From positions 124,001 through 188,000 of the forward strand of contig CAXXVR010000010.1 in assembly GCA_963675955.2 (NCBI GenBank): a stretch of 64,000 nucleotides of DNA, read 5' to 3'. Below are positions 53,151 to 61,124 of the stretch, piece after piece. Made by a program: the position numbers and the translations under genes. The DNA is from Desulfocicer sp963675955. Its GTDB lineage: Bacteria; Desulfobacterota; Desulfobacteria; Desulfobacterales; Desulfobacteraceae. The first letter of the stretch is position 1; each line of letters starts with the position of its first letter. The notes beneath the pieces were generated by a model. That model was not told the DNA's origin, did no database searches, and saw only the letters and a program-made list of their open reading frames with translations.

Positions 53151-53860
53151 AATATTTTTTTCTCCCCAAAAAAATCCATGACAAACTGGATATGCTCTTT
53201 CATTGCAGTATAGGCACGGTAAGTATCCCTGTTTTTGATGCTGTCCATAATGTCCTGGTGATGTGTTATAATGATTTCAGTGTTGTCCTCGAACTTATAC
53301 AGACGAACCAGATTTTCTCGGATGCCGTAAAAGAGATAATCATAAAAGTTGCGCATCACCAGCACCTGCAGTGGATTTTTGGCAGCATAGGCAATGGCCA
53401 TGTGAAAAGAGGTGTCAGCTTCTGTTCCCAGACGGCCTGAGGCAATCTCCTTTTTCATTTCCTCAATGCTGTGCGCCAGGGCCTTTAAATCTCCCTCATC
53501 GGCCCGGGCTGCAGCCAAGGCCGCAGCATTACATTCCAGGCCCATGCGCACTTCCAGCAAATCTCCGATGGAGGCCTCCTGGGCCTGCATAGCCTTTACC
53601 AATGGGCTATCAGGTGCCCCGTCAAAGGGTTTAACAAAAGTGCCCTGACCCTGTTTTTGAACAATAAGCCCCATGGCCACCAGTCGCTGGGTGGCATCCC
53701 GAATGGTGGTACGGCTGACCTTCATGGCCTCGGCAAGTTCCCTTTCGGGCATCATTTTTTCCCCGGGTTTAAGGGTCCCCCGGAATATTAACTCTCGGAT
53801 CTGGTCAAAAACCTGATCTGAAATTCGTTTGGGTTTGATGGGCTTTATTGTTACAGTCAT
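53147..53860 (-). CDS. FadR-subfamily GntR transcriptional regulator
   Basis: 237 residues. N-terminal winged helix (ISDQVFDQIRELIFRGTLKP, then GEKMMPERELAEAMKVSRTT) and FCD ligand-binding domain (MGLECNAAALAAARADEGDL; FHMAIAYAAKNPLQVLVMR, with the His residues of the metal site). Close to LldR/GlcC/PdhR-type regulators. TGGT-N3-ACCA palindromes, the half-site pattern of this family, lie in front of both glcD and the TRAP operon, so it probably controls both. Overlaps the MFS start. Confidence 0.92.
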   Translation of the reverse strand: MTVTIKPIKPKRISDQVFDQIRELIFRGTLKPGEKMMPERELAEAMKVSRTTIRDATQRLVAMGLIVQKQGQGTFVKPFDGAPDSPLVKAMQAQEASIGDLLEVRMGLECNAAALAAARADEGDLKALAHSIEEMKKEIASGRLGTEADTSFHMAIAYAAKNPLQVLVMRNFYDYLFYGIRENLVRLYKFEDNTEIIITHHQDIMDSIKNRDTYRAYTAMKEHIQFVMDFFGEKKIF

Positions 53861-53891
53861 AGTATTTCACATCCAAATTTACATTATTTCT

Positions 53892-54036
53892 GGGTTTGGT
53901 CACAAAATGGGCCACTCATCACAGTTGAAGGAAACAATGGGGTTGAACTTGCATTATTGGAGGCTGAGTTTTTCATCAGTATCCAATAACGCAAGTCCGA
54001 CCCCACCCTCAAATGGCCCGTATTGTGATCAAACCC
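53892..54036. repeat. 145-bp nested inverted repeat (family B-related)
   Basis: Outer arms GGGTTTGGTCACAAAATGGG / CCCGTATTGTGATCAAACCC and inner arms GGGGTTGAACTTGCATTATT / AATAACGCAAGTCCGACCCC. The inner CTTGCATTATTG is shared with the copies at 27030 and 43806. Lies between glcF and the regulator gene; may end the glcDF transcript. Confidence 0.75.
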
Positions 54037-54062
54037 TTATTTTTCAACGGTTCAGCTCAATG

Positions 54063-55370
54063 TTACGGCGTCCTTTTACGCAGTGATTCAGCATAAAGTT
54101 CCAGAGGATGTTTCACCTTGACCTGTGCACCGCTTTTTGCCAGCATATCAGAAATCTGAATCATACAGGCAGGGCATCCAGTTGCCACGGTATCACAATG
54201 GGTAGCGGAAATATTCTGCTGCTTTAACTTTCCAATGCGGGAAGATATACCGTAATGGTACAGGTTAAAACTGCCCCCCATACCACAACATTTATCAGCC
54301 CCCTCCATTTCCACCAGTTCATGACCTGAAGCCTTTATCAATTGCCGGGGTTCCTCTGCCACCCCCAATGATTTTTTCAAATGACAGGGATCATGATAGG
54401 TAACCCGTTCGCGGTTTTCCCCAGGGGTTTGATCCAATGGGCCAAAGGAAATACTATTGACCAGAAACTGATTTACATCAAGTGTTTTTTCCGACAGCTC
54501 CCGGATTTTTGCCCTTGTACCACTATCTTTCCCCTCATAAATGGAAGGCCACAATTTTTTAATAGTCGAGGTACAGGTGGCACAGGCGGTGATAAGATAA
54601 TCAAACTTTTCCCGTTCAAACAGCCGGATGTGATGCTCCACCAGTTTGGTAAAACTCTCCCTGTCCCCGGAGGCCAGGGCCGGAATTCCACAGCACCCCT
54701 GTCCATAAGGAATGTAAAGGCCAATACCATGATGTTTGAACACCTCAATGACATCATTGGCAATCCGGGGAAACACCTTATCAATTATACATCCCGTGAA
54801 CAGAGCTACTTTAATCCCGGATTTACCGGGCGGAGTGTTCAACCGTGGGGTCAGACGATGGAAAGGTTTCTCTGCCATGGAGGGAAAATGGCGATTATTC
54901 AGAAGAGGAGAGATCACCCTGGCACAGGAAGTTGCCTGGGGATTTTCTTCTTTTCTGGTGAAAACCTTCTGAAATTTTCCGGCAAGCTCTGTGAAAAAAT
55001 CAAAGGTCTCTGGATCGGAAAGCACCTTTTTAAAAATTACCTGTTTGGCTGGTGACAACCCTTTGTACTCTGCCAGAATGGCCCGGGCCTTGATGAAGAT
55101 CTCCACGACATTAACACCACTTGGACAATTGGCGGCACAGGAGCCACACAACAGACAGCGGTTCAGTCGCTCCTCCACGCCACTGGCATTGTCAAACATA
55201 TTTTTACCCAGGCCATCCAGTAATGCCAGTTTCCCCCTGGCCACATCTGCCTCCCGGTGGGTCTGTTCAAAAAGCGGACACACCGATTGACAGGTTCCAC
55301 AACGGATGCACACCACCAGCTGATCCTCAAGCTCCTTTACACGCCGTGCCAGGGATTTCATATCTTTCAT
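54063..55370 (-). CDS. glcF: GlcF/LldE-like (Fe-S) oxidoreductase subunit
   Basis: 435 residues. Two ferredoxin motifs (CIRCGTCQSVCP near residue 21; CLLCGSCAANCPSG near 72) and two CCG domains (GCCGIPALASGD; KCCGMGGSFNLYH) as in the glycolate oxidase iron-sulfur subunit. Passes electrons from the FAD subunit (glcD, 2 bp upstream) to membrane carriers. Confidence 0.92.
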   Translation of the reverse strand: MKDMKSLARRVKELEDQLVVCIRCGTCQSVCPLFEQTHREADVARGKLALLDGLGKNMFDNASGVEERLNRCLLCGSCAANCPSGVNVVEIFIKARAILAEYKGLSPAKQVIFKKVLSDPETFDFFTELAGKFQKVFTRKEENPQATSCARVISPLLNNRHFPSMAEKPFHRLTPRLNTPPGKSGIKVALFTGCIIDKVFPRIANDVIEVFKHHGIGLYIPYGQGCCGIPALASGDRESFTKLVEHHIRLFEREKFDYLITACATCTSTIKKLWPSIYEGKDSGTRAKIRELSEKTLDVNQFLVNSISFGPLDQTPGENRERVTYHDPCHLKKSLGVAEEPRQLIKASGHELVEMEGADKCCGMGGSFNLYHYGISSRIGKLKQQNISATHCDTVATGCPACMIQISDMLAKSGAQVKVKHPLELYAESLRKRTP

Positions 55371-55372
55371 AA

Positions 55373-56758
55373 TTAAAGAGCTCCTGTTACTTTATCCGGA
55401 TTGAGTATATTATAAGGGTCAAGGGCCTCTCTCAAACGCCTTGAAAACAGTATGGAGGAGCGGCCTACCTCCTTTTCCAGAAAAGGGGCCTTGGCAAGAC
55501 CGGTGCCGTGTTCACCGGACAAAGTGCCCCCCAGTTCAAGTGCCCGATCAAAAATATCTTCAATGGCCTGTTCCACCCGGTGCCACTCCGCTTTATTGCG
55601 TTTATCCGTGAGGATGGTGGGATGGAGATTGCCATCTCCGGCATGGCCAAAGGTGCCGATACTGATATCATATTTTTTGGAAATTTCCTGCAGGGATTTC
55701 ACCATGGCCGGGATTTTACTCCGGGGAACGGTGGCGTCTTCCAGCACCAGGGTGGGTTTAAGCTTGGCAAGGGCCGACAGGGCACTTCGCCGGGCGGCCC
55801 AGATGCGATCCCGTTCCTGGTCATCGGCGGCCACCTTGACACTGTCCGCTCCCAACTCCCGGCACAGGGCCTCCACCCGAAGCCCATCCTCCTCCACCTG
55901 ACCTGGATGGCCATCCACTTCAATGAGCAATAACGCCCCGGCATCCACGGGCAATCCCGCCTTGCTGTAAGATTCCACGGCTCGAATGGTGAAATTATCC
56001 AGAAGTTCCAGGGTGGCAGGCACAATGCGATCGGCAATAATGGCGGCAACGGTTTCAGATGCCTGTTCAATTGTTTTATAAACCGCTACCATGGATTTAC
56101 GGGCCTTGGGCAGGGGAATTAATTTTAAAATAATTTCGTCCATGATCCCAAGGGTACCTTCGGAGCCCACCATCAGAGCAGAAAGGTTATATCCTGTGGC
56201 ACATTTCACAGTTTTGGAACCGGACTTCACATGCTCACCCATGGCATCATAAAAACTGACTCCCATGACATAATCCTTGGTGACGCCATATTTTAACCCC
56301 CTCAATCCCCCGGCGTTTTCCGCCACATTGCCACCGATGGTGGAAACTGCCTGACTTCCAGGGTCCGGGGGATAAAAAAGACCTTTTTTCTCCACGGCTG
56401 CCGCCAGAGTAGCTGTGACAACCCCGGGCTGAACCACAGCGTACATGTCAGCCTCATTTATCTCAAGGATGGCGTTGAGTTTTCCGGTGAGTACCACAAT
56501 ACCACTGTTATGGGGAATGGTTCCGCCACTTAAGTTGGTTCCGGCCCCCCGGATGGTCATGGGTAGATGATGTTCACTGCACAGCTTGACGATTTTTCCC
56601 AGCTCCTGGGAATTTTCAGGCATCACCGCCGCGGTGGGCAGCACAGCATCAAGCACAGCCGCATCATAAGAATAGGTCAACATATCCTCACTATCTGTCA
56701 ACACATTGTCTTTACCGACAATGTTTCTTAATTCATTAACAATGGATTTATTTTGCAC
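55373..56758 (-). CDS. glcD: FAD-linked 2-hydroxyacid dehydrogenase (GlcD / D-lactate dehydrogenase-like)
   Basis: 461 residues. FAD-binding domain motif TIRGAGTNLSGG, then PPDPGSQAVSTIGGNVAENA and C-terminal FGHAGDGNLHPTI and SGEHGTGLAKAPF. Oxidises D-lactate, glycolate or a similar acid. The start is GTG at 56758 with GGAGG 5 nt upstream. The open frame continues to 56842 but would cross the predicted operator at 56776-56790, so it is not coding there. First gene of glcD-glcF. Confidence 0.93.
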   Translation of the reverse strand: MQNKSIVNELRNIVGKDNVLTDSEDMLTYSYDAAVLDAVLPTAAVMPENSQELGKIVKLCSEHHLPMTIRGAGTNLSGGTIPHNSGIVVLTGKLNAILEINEADMYAVVQPGVVTATLAAAVEKKGLFYPPDPGSQAVSTIGGNVAENAGGLRGLKYGVTKDYVMGVSFYDAMGEHVKSGSKTVKCATGYNLSALMVGSEGTLGIMDEIILKLIPLPKARKSMVAVYKTIEQASETVAAIIADRIVPATLELLDNFTIRAVESYSKAGLPVDAGALLLIEVDGHPGQVEEDGLRVEALCRELGADSVKVAADDQERDRIWAARRSALSALAKLKPTLVLEDATVPRSKIPAMVKSLQEISKKYDISIGTFGHAGDGNLHPTILTDKRNKAEWHRVEQAIEDIFDRALELGGTLSGEHGTGLAKAPFLEKEVGRSSILFSRRLREALDPYNILNPDKVTGAL

Positions 56759-56775
56759 ATCATCCTCCCCTTGGT

Positions 56776-56790
56776 ATTGGTAATACCAAT
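56776..56790. promoter_or_regulatory. Predicted FadR-type operator upstream of glcD
   Basis: ATTGGTAATACCAAT is a perfect palindrome containing TGGT-AAT-ACCA, the operator type of FadR-subfamily regulators. It sits 18 bp from the glcD start codon. The regulator gene is two genes downstream. Confidence 0.7.
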
Positions 56791-56833
56791 TTTTTAAACA
56801 CCCGCATTTCCCGGGTTTACCCTTATCGCCAAT

Positions 56834-56848
56834 ATTGGTCATACCTAT
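56834..56848. promoter_or_regulatory. Second predicted FadR-type operator upstream of glcD
   Basis: ATTGGTCATACCTAT, one base from the TGGT-N3-ACCA palindrome, 58 bp from the first site. Confidence 0.5.
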
Positions 56849-56950
56849 TTATATTTTAATTACTCCAATTATCGAAAATACTTGATTTTTAACGTTTTTC
56901 AGAAACAATAGCAAAGTTTTTAATAAAATTCAAATATTTTATTTTTTTTC

Positions 56951-56993
56951 TTGACAAGCATGACTACGTGCATTTATTATTGGTCATACCATA
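56951..56993 (+). promoter_or_regulatory. TRAP operon promoter with overlapping FadR-type operator
   Basis: TTGACA (56951-56956) and TATTAT (56975-56980) with an 18-bp spacer, immediately followed by TGGTCATACCA (56981-56991), an operator positioned to block transcription starts. Another imperfect TTGGTCTACC is at 57030. Confidence 0.7.
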
Positions 56994-57179
56994 GCTCAAA
57001 AAAATAAAACCATGCGTACAAATCTTAAATTGGTCTACCGGAGAACCAAAGATACTCCGGGAAGGGAGGTAAAACATCCCAGGTGGTAACCGTTAGCCGA
57101 TTCTCCATATTGGCGACGTCGTAATTGCAGAGTGCTTTTATTTTATTTATTTAAGTTCCTTTATTCTGGAGGAGAAAAA
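56994..57179 (+). promoter_or_regulatory. Structured 5' leader of the TRAP operon
   Basis: A 190-nt untranslated leader. CCGGAG / CTCCGG form a stem at about 57038-57058, and GGGAGGTAAAACATCCC a second small stem. No known riboswitch class was recognised. It ends in GGAGGAG before the dctP ATG. Confidence 0.35.
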
Positions 57180-58331
57180 ATGAAAAAAGTTTTAACCCTG
57201 ATCATCGCATGTTTAATTACATTGACCCTGGCAACGGGATCATCCTTTGCCGGTAAACGAGAAAAATTCGGCTCAGATCCCCGTCACAAAGATGCCAAGC
57301 GTGTTTCGTTTAAGCCATCCACTGATAAGGTCAGATGGAAAATGGTCATGCCATGGTCCAAGGGGCTGTTATTTTACGATATTGCTGTTCATTTTGCAGA
57401 CAGTGTCCGTCTTGCCTCTGCCGGTCGTCTGGATATCAAACCCTTTTCCGCAGGTGAACTGGTTCCCGCCAATCAGACCTTTGACGCTGTTTCCATGGGA
57501 TCTGTCCAGATTGCCCATGGCTCCCCTCTTTACTGGAAAGGTAAAAACGAAGCCTTTGTGGCATTTGCCTCTGTACCCTTTGGCCTTGATGCAGAAGGAT
57601 ACAATATCTGGTTATATGAAAAAGGTGGCCTTGAAATGTTGCAAAAACTCTATGCCAAACATGGAATTTTTGCCCTTCCCGCAGGCCAGACCGGCCAGGA
57701 AATGGGACTTTTCTCCAATAAGAAAGCCACCAAGATGGAAGACTTTAAAGGGATGCGCATCAGAACCCCGGGCTGGTACATGGATATCATGAATCAGCTG
57801 GGTGCATCTGTAAGCCCACTTCCCGGTGGCGAAGTTTATCTGGCCCTTGAGAGAGGTGTCATTGACGCTGCAGAATATTCAACACCCGCCATCAACTATC
57901 CCATGGGTTTTGACGAAATTACCAAGTATGCCATCCAGCCCGGTGTTCATCAGCCTGGTTTTCAGTGTGACATCATCATGAACCAGAAAGCCTACGATGC
58001 CCTTCCAGAAGATCTTAAATGGATTATTGATATCTGTGCCAAAGAGACCCAGCTGTGGAGCTACAACTGGATTAACAGCCTGAATGCCAAGGCAATGAAA
58101 CTGTTCAAAGAAAATGTTGAAATCGTCAAAATGGACAAAGAAACCATCATTGAATTCCGCAAAATGACAAAAACCTACCTGGATTCTGTAAAAGCCAAAT
58201 ACCCCGATGTTAAAGAAGCTCTGGATTCCCAGGAAGCGTTTATCAATGAATATGCTGTATGGAGAGAGGCAAGAGGTGGTGCAACTCCATGGCCCTACGA
58301 AGACTTTATCCAGGGTAAAACAACAGAATAA
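57180..58331 (+). CDS. dctP: TRAP transporter substrate-binding protein DctP
   Basis: 383 residues with a clear signal peptide (VLTLIIACLITLTLATGSSF). Periplasmic binding protein of a tripartite ATP-independent transporter: KMVMPWSKGLLFYDIAVHFA, MRIRTPGWYMDIMNQLGASV and LALERGVIDAAEYSTPA are the ligand-binding segments with the conserved Arg. The start ATG at 57180 has an excellent GGAGGAG; an upstream in-frame ATG at 57132 would spoil the signal peptide. Substrate inferred as a 2-hydroxy- or dicarboxylic acid from the glcD context. Confidence 0.93.
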   Translation: MKKVLTLIIACLITLTLATGSSFAGKREKFGSDPRHKDAKRVSFKPSTDKVRWKMVMPWSKGLLFYDIAVHFADSVRLASAGRLDIKPFSAGELVPANQTFDAVSMGSVQIAHGSPLYWKGKNEAFVAFASVPFGLDAEGYNIWLYEKGGLEMLQKLYAKHGIFALPAGQTGQEMGLFSNKKATKMEDFKGMRIRTPGWYMDIMNQLGASVSPLPGGEVYLALERGVIDAAEYSTPAINYPMGFDEITKYAIQPGVHQPGFQCDIIMNQKAYDALPEDLKWIIDICAKETQLWSYNWINSLNAKAMKLFKENVEIVKMDKETIIEFRKMTKTYLDSVKAKYPDVKEALDSQEAFINEYAVWREARGGATPWPYEDFIQGKTTE

Positions 58332-58385
58332 AAACAAAACCATCATTATAAAACTTTGACTGCCTTGATCAATAAATTAAGAACT

Positions 58386-58500
58386 ACAGTAGATATTCGG
58401 GCAGCACGCCATCTTCACCTGTTTTTGTCTGCTCACATAGCATTAGTATACTATACAGCCCCAAACAGGTGAAGGTGGGGGCACACTGTCCAAGCATTTA
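58386..58500. repeat. Palindromic repeat family D, copy 2
   Basis: CTTCACCTGTTT (58413-58424) pairs perfectly with AAACAGGTGAAG (58463-58474). The loop TCTGCTCACATAGCATT and the right flank CACTGTCCA match copy 1 at 2348-2466. Confidence 0.75.
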
Positions 58501-58609
58501 CATGAGTAAGTCAATATTTCTAAACGACAAGTATGCAAACTTATAATTTTGCAGGGCAATCAGAACATTAATATCAACAGCTGAAATATCTTAAGGCTGG
58601 ACGTAAAAA

Positions 58610-58694
58610 GGCAGGTTGGACTTATGGGCATTACTGGAAGAGGTCTGGTCTTGAACACATCCATATTAATAACACCCATAAGCCAAGCCTGACC
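58610..58694. repeat. Inverted repeat, family B-related
   Basis: GGCAGGTTGGACTTATGGG pairs with CCCATAAGCCAAGCCTGACC. The arm GGTCAGGCTTG recurs in other family B members. Confidence 0.6.
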
Positions 58695-58733
58695 CCATAT
58701 TTCCATTAATATTGTGATAGAGGATTTTTAACA

Positions 58734-59234
58734 ATGCTGGAATCGATATCAAACAAATTAAATAACTTCAGTCAAAAGGAGGGAGAACTTGCATCGTTTC
58801 TGGTCTATCCTCTTTTGTTTGTGGTGGTGTATGAAGTTTTCATGAGATATGCGTTTAACTCCCCCACCACCTGGGGGTTTGAGGCAACCACCTTTCTATA
58901 TGGGCTCCATTTCATGTTCGGCAATGCCTACACAGATGTAAATGACGGCCATGTAAAGGTGGACATTTTCACTTCATATATGCCCCAAAAAATTCAGACA
59001 ATTATAGCCATTATCTCCAACATGCTGTTCTTTATGCCTGTCATGGTCTGTCTGACCATCTGGTCCTTTATTTTTGCCTACAACTCAACCATGGGACAAG
59101 AACTCAACCCCACAAGCTGGGCACCGCCCATCTGGCCGTTGAAAATTCTCATGGCGGTCTGCTTCCTGTTTCTGTTACTCCAGGGCGTTGCAAACCTTCT
59201 CTCTGACATTAACCGCCTGAAGAGCAATAACTAA
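58734..59234 (+). CDS. dctQ: TRAP transporter small permease DctQ
   Basis: 166 residues, four membrane helices. VYEVFMRYAFNSPTTWGFE and VNDGHVKVDIFTSYMP are the DctQ signature region. Pairs with DctM and DctP. 11 bp before dctM. Confidence 0.92.
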   Translation: MLESISNKLNNFSQKEGELASFLVYPLLFVVVYEVFMRYAFNSPTTWGFEATTFLYGLHFMFGNAYTDVNDGHVKVDIFTSYMPQKIQTIIAIISNMLFFMPVMVCLTIWSFIFAYNSTMGQELNPTSWAPPIWPLKILMAVCFLFLLLQGVANLLSDINRLKSNN

Positions 59235-59245
59235 AGAGGTACACT

Positions 59246-60586
59246 ATGAGTCTTGAATTCATGACATTGGCAATGTTTGTAACCCTTATGATGGCGATCA
59301 TCCTTGGACATCCCCTGGCCTATACCCTGGCTGCCATTGCCACGTTGTTCGGTCTTATTGACAACGGTGGTTCCATCCCCATGCTGTTTGATATGTTTGC
59401 CAATAATGCCTGGGGGTTGATGAACAATTATACCCTGGTGGCCATTCCCCTTTTTATCCTCATGGCCCAGTTGTTGGATCAATCCAAGGTGTCAGATGCC
59501 CTTTTTGAATCCCTGTACGTGGTTCTGGGGGGACTCAAGGGAGGCCTTGGCCTGGCCGTAATTATAGTATGTACGGTTTTTGCCGCCACCACCGGTATCA
59601 TTGGTGCCTCTGTGGTGGCCATGGGTCTTCTGGCAACTCCGGCCCTTATCAGCAAAGGATATCAAAAAGAACTTGCCAGTGGGATCATATGTGCATCTGG
59701 AACCCTGGGTATTCTCATCCCCCCAAGTATCATGATGGTGGTTTACGGAGGACTCACAGGCATGAAAGAGACCTCTGTGGGAAATCTTTTTGCAGGTGCC
59801 ATCTTTCCCGGACTTATGCTGGCCTCCTTTTATTTTCTTTATGTTTTCATACGATGCAATTTAAATCCGACACTTGGACCCCCAATTTCCAAGGAGGAAG
59901 CCTCTAAGTTCACTGCAGCCCAGAAATGGACCATGACCCTTAAATCACTTCTCCCCCCCCTTGCTCTAATCCTTGCTGTTATGGGAACCATCCTGGCAGG
60001 GGTTGCCACCCCCACAGAGGCAGCAGGTCTGGGGGCTGGCGGTGCAATGCTCCTTGCACTGGTCAGCGGAAAGCTCAATTTTCAGGTACTTAAAAAAGCC
60101 AGCTATGCCACCTTAAAAACTACCTCCATGGTCATGCTGCTCTTTATTGGTGGAAAATTTTTCAGCACCGTATTTTTAAGTATGGGCGGTGGGGATGTTG
60201 TGGCAGATCTTCTCATCGGATCCGGCATGAGTAAATGGGCCATACTGGGCATCATGATGCTCATTGTATTTATCATGGGGATGTTCATTGACTGGGCTGC
60301 CATTCTTCTGGTCACAGTGCCCATCTTTATGCCCATTGCCATGGAAATCGGATTTGATCCTCTCTGGTTTTCTCTGCTTATGTGTGTTAATTTACAAACG
60401 TCCTTTCTGACGCCGCCCTTTGGCTATGCACTGTTTTACTTTAAGGGTGTGGCTCCGGAAGGATATACAATGATGCATATTTACAAAGGTATTCTTCCCT
60501 TTGTGCTGCTTCAGGTCGTAAGCCTTGCCATTTTGTGCATGTTTCCATCCATTGTTACCTGGTTACCCAGTGTTTTCTTTGGATAA
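59246..60586 (+). CDS. dctM: TRAP transporter large permease DctM
   Basis: 446 residues, about twelve membrane segments. AATTGIIGASVVAMG, ASGTLGILIPPSIMMVVYGG, MGMFIDWAAILLVTVPIF and NLQTSFLTPPFGYALFY are characteristic of the DctM sodium-coupled channel subunit. AAAGAGG ribosome site. Confidence 0.94.
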   Translation: MSLEFMTLAMFVTLMMAIILGHPLAYTLAAIATLFGLIDNGGSIPMLFDMFANNAWGLMNNYTLVAIPLFILMAQLLDQSKVSDALFESLYVVLGGLKGGLGLAVIIVCTVFAATTGIIGASVVAMGLLATPALISKGYQKELASGIICASGTLGILIPPSIMMVVYGGLTGMKETSVGNLFAGAIFPGLMLASFYFLYVFIRCNLNPTLGPPISKEEASKFTAAQKWTMTLKSLLPPLALILAVMGTILAGVATPTEAAGLGAGGAMLLALVSGKLNFQVLKKASYATLKTTSMVMLLFIGGKFFSTVFLSMGGGDVVADLLIGSGMSKWAILGIMMLIVFIMGMFIDWAAILLVTVPIFMPIAMEIGFDPLWFSLLMCVNLQTSFLTPPFGYALFYFKGVAPEGYTMMHIYKGILPFVLLQVVSLAILCMFPSIVTWLPSVFFG

Positions 60587-60619
60587 GATATAGCACCAGA
60601 TTGCCAACAGCAGAGTTCC

Positions 60620-60651
60620 CGGCGGAGGATGGAGTGAACCCTCCTCCGCCG
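60620..60651 (+). terminator. Hairpin at the end of the TRAP operon
   Basis: CGGCGGAGGA and TCCTCCGCCG arms with a 12-nt loop, 33 bp after dctM. A T run is lacking (an A run follows), so terminator efficiency is uncertain. Confidence 0.6.
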
Positions 60652-60933
60652 ACAACAAGTCATAAAAAAACCTTGGCAAACAGACCTTGAAACCTCAGGT
60701 ACATTAATTGCTTCCTGAAAAAAAGAATCAAGTAAAACTTCCTGCCTCCTTTTTTATTCAAGAAAACATTTCCTCCACAACCCCTGTCAAAAATTCAAGT
60801 GCTAAAAATAGCCGTGCTCTGTCCACAAATAAAACCATTGCCGTTCCAGCTCCACTTCTTGCCCAGATAAAAAAACAAAACCCTTGCCTAGCCACTTATA
60901 TTCAATAAATTTTTCATGTTTGTTGAAAAAAGT

Positions 60934-60985
60934 TTGACAAATGATCTTCAACGAATATAGTATCGTCATAACAACCGAGCGCTCG
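60934..60985 (+). promoter_or_regulatory. Promoter and palindromic operator of the acyl-CoA dehydrogenase operon
   Basis: TTGACA (60934-60939), TATAGT (60956-60961), 16-bp spacer. Downstream, CGAGCGCTCG (60976-60985) is a perfect palindrome extended as ACCGAGCGCTCGTTCGG, of the kind bound by TetR-family repressors of fatty-acid genes. No tetR gene is in the window. Confidence 0.55.
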
Positions 60986-61124
60986 TTCGGATAAATTATT
61001 TTTTAGATGCAACGGATATACTTTTCTAATACGCGAACCTGGGATATGAGAGAAAATCTCCGTGACGATACCCCTCCATATTTCAAGGTGACACCATTGA
61101 CTACAATCATAAGGAGGATGAAGG

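Larger units (their letters stand above)
58332..58733. other. Intergenic region with two inverted repeats inside the TRAP operon
   Basis: A 400-bp gap between dctP and dctQ, unusually long for a TRAP operon. It holds family D copy 2 (58386-58500) and an inverted repeat at 58610-58694. Such hairpins commonly lower expression of the membrane subunits relative to the abundant binding protein (inference). No gene seen. Confidence 0.65.
60587..61124. other. Intergenic region: hairpin, promoter and candidate operator
   Basis: Contains the dctM-end hairpin (60620-60651) and the promoter/operator of the acyl-CoA dehydrogenase operon (60934-60985). A 66-codon frame at 60708-60908 has no ribosome site or recognisable protein and is not called. 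Confidence 0.55.

Noticed and set aside
53040..53184. ATG at 53184 as start of the MFS transporter
   Set aside because: The first 40 residues in this frame do not resemble a membrane protein, whereas the alternative frame from 53150 encodes a proper first helix. A frameshift explains both.
56759..56842. N-terminal extension of glcD to 56842
   Set aside because: It would translate a perfect palindromic operator and lacks a ribosome site; GTG at 56758 has an ideal GGAGG.
60708..60908. 66-residue frame before the acyl-CoA dehydrogenase
   Set aside because: No ribosome site, no recognisable protein, low-complexity Lys/Ser content in a promoter-bearing gap.
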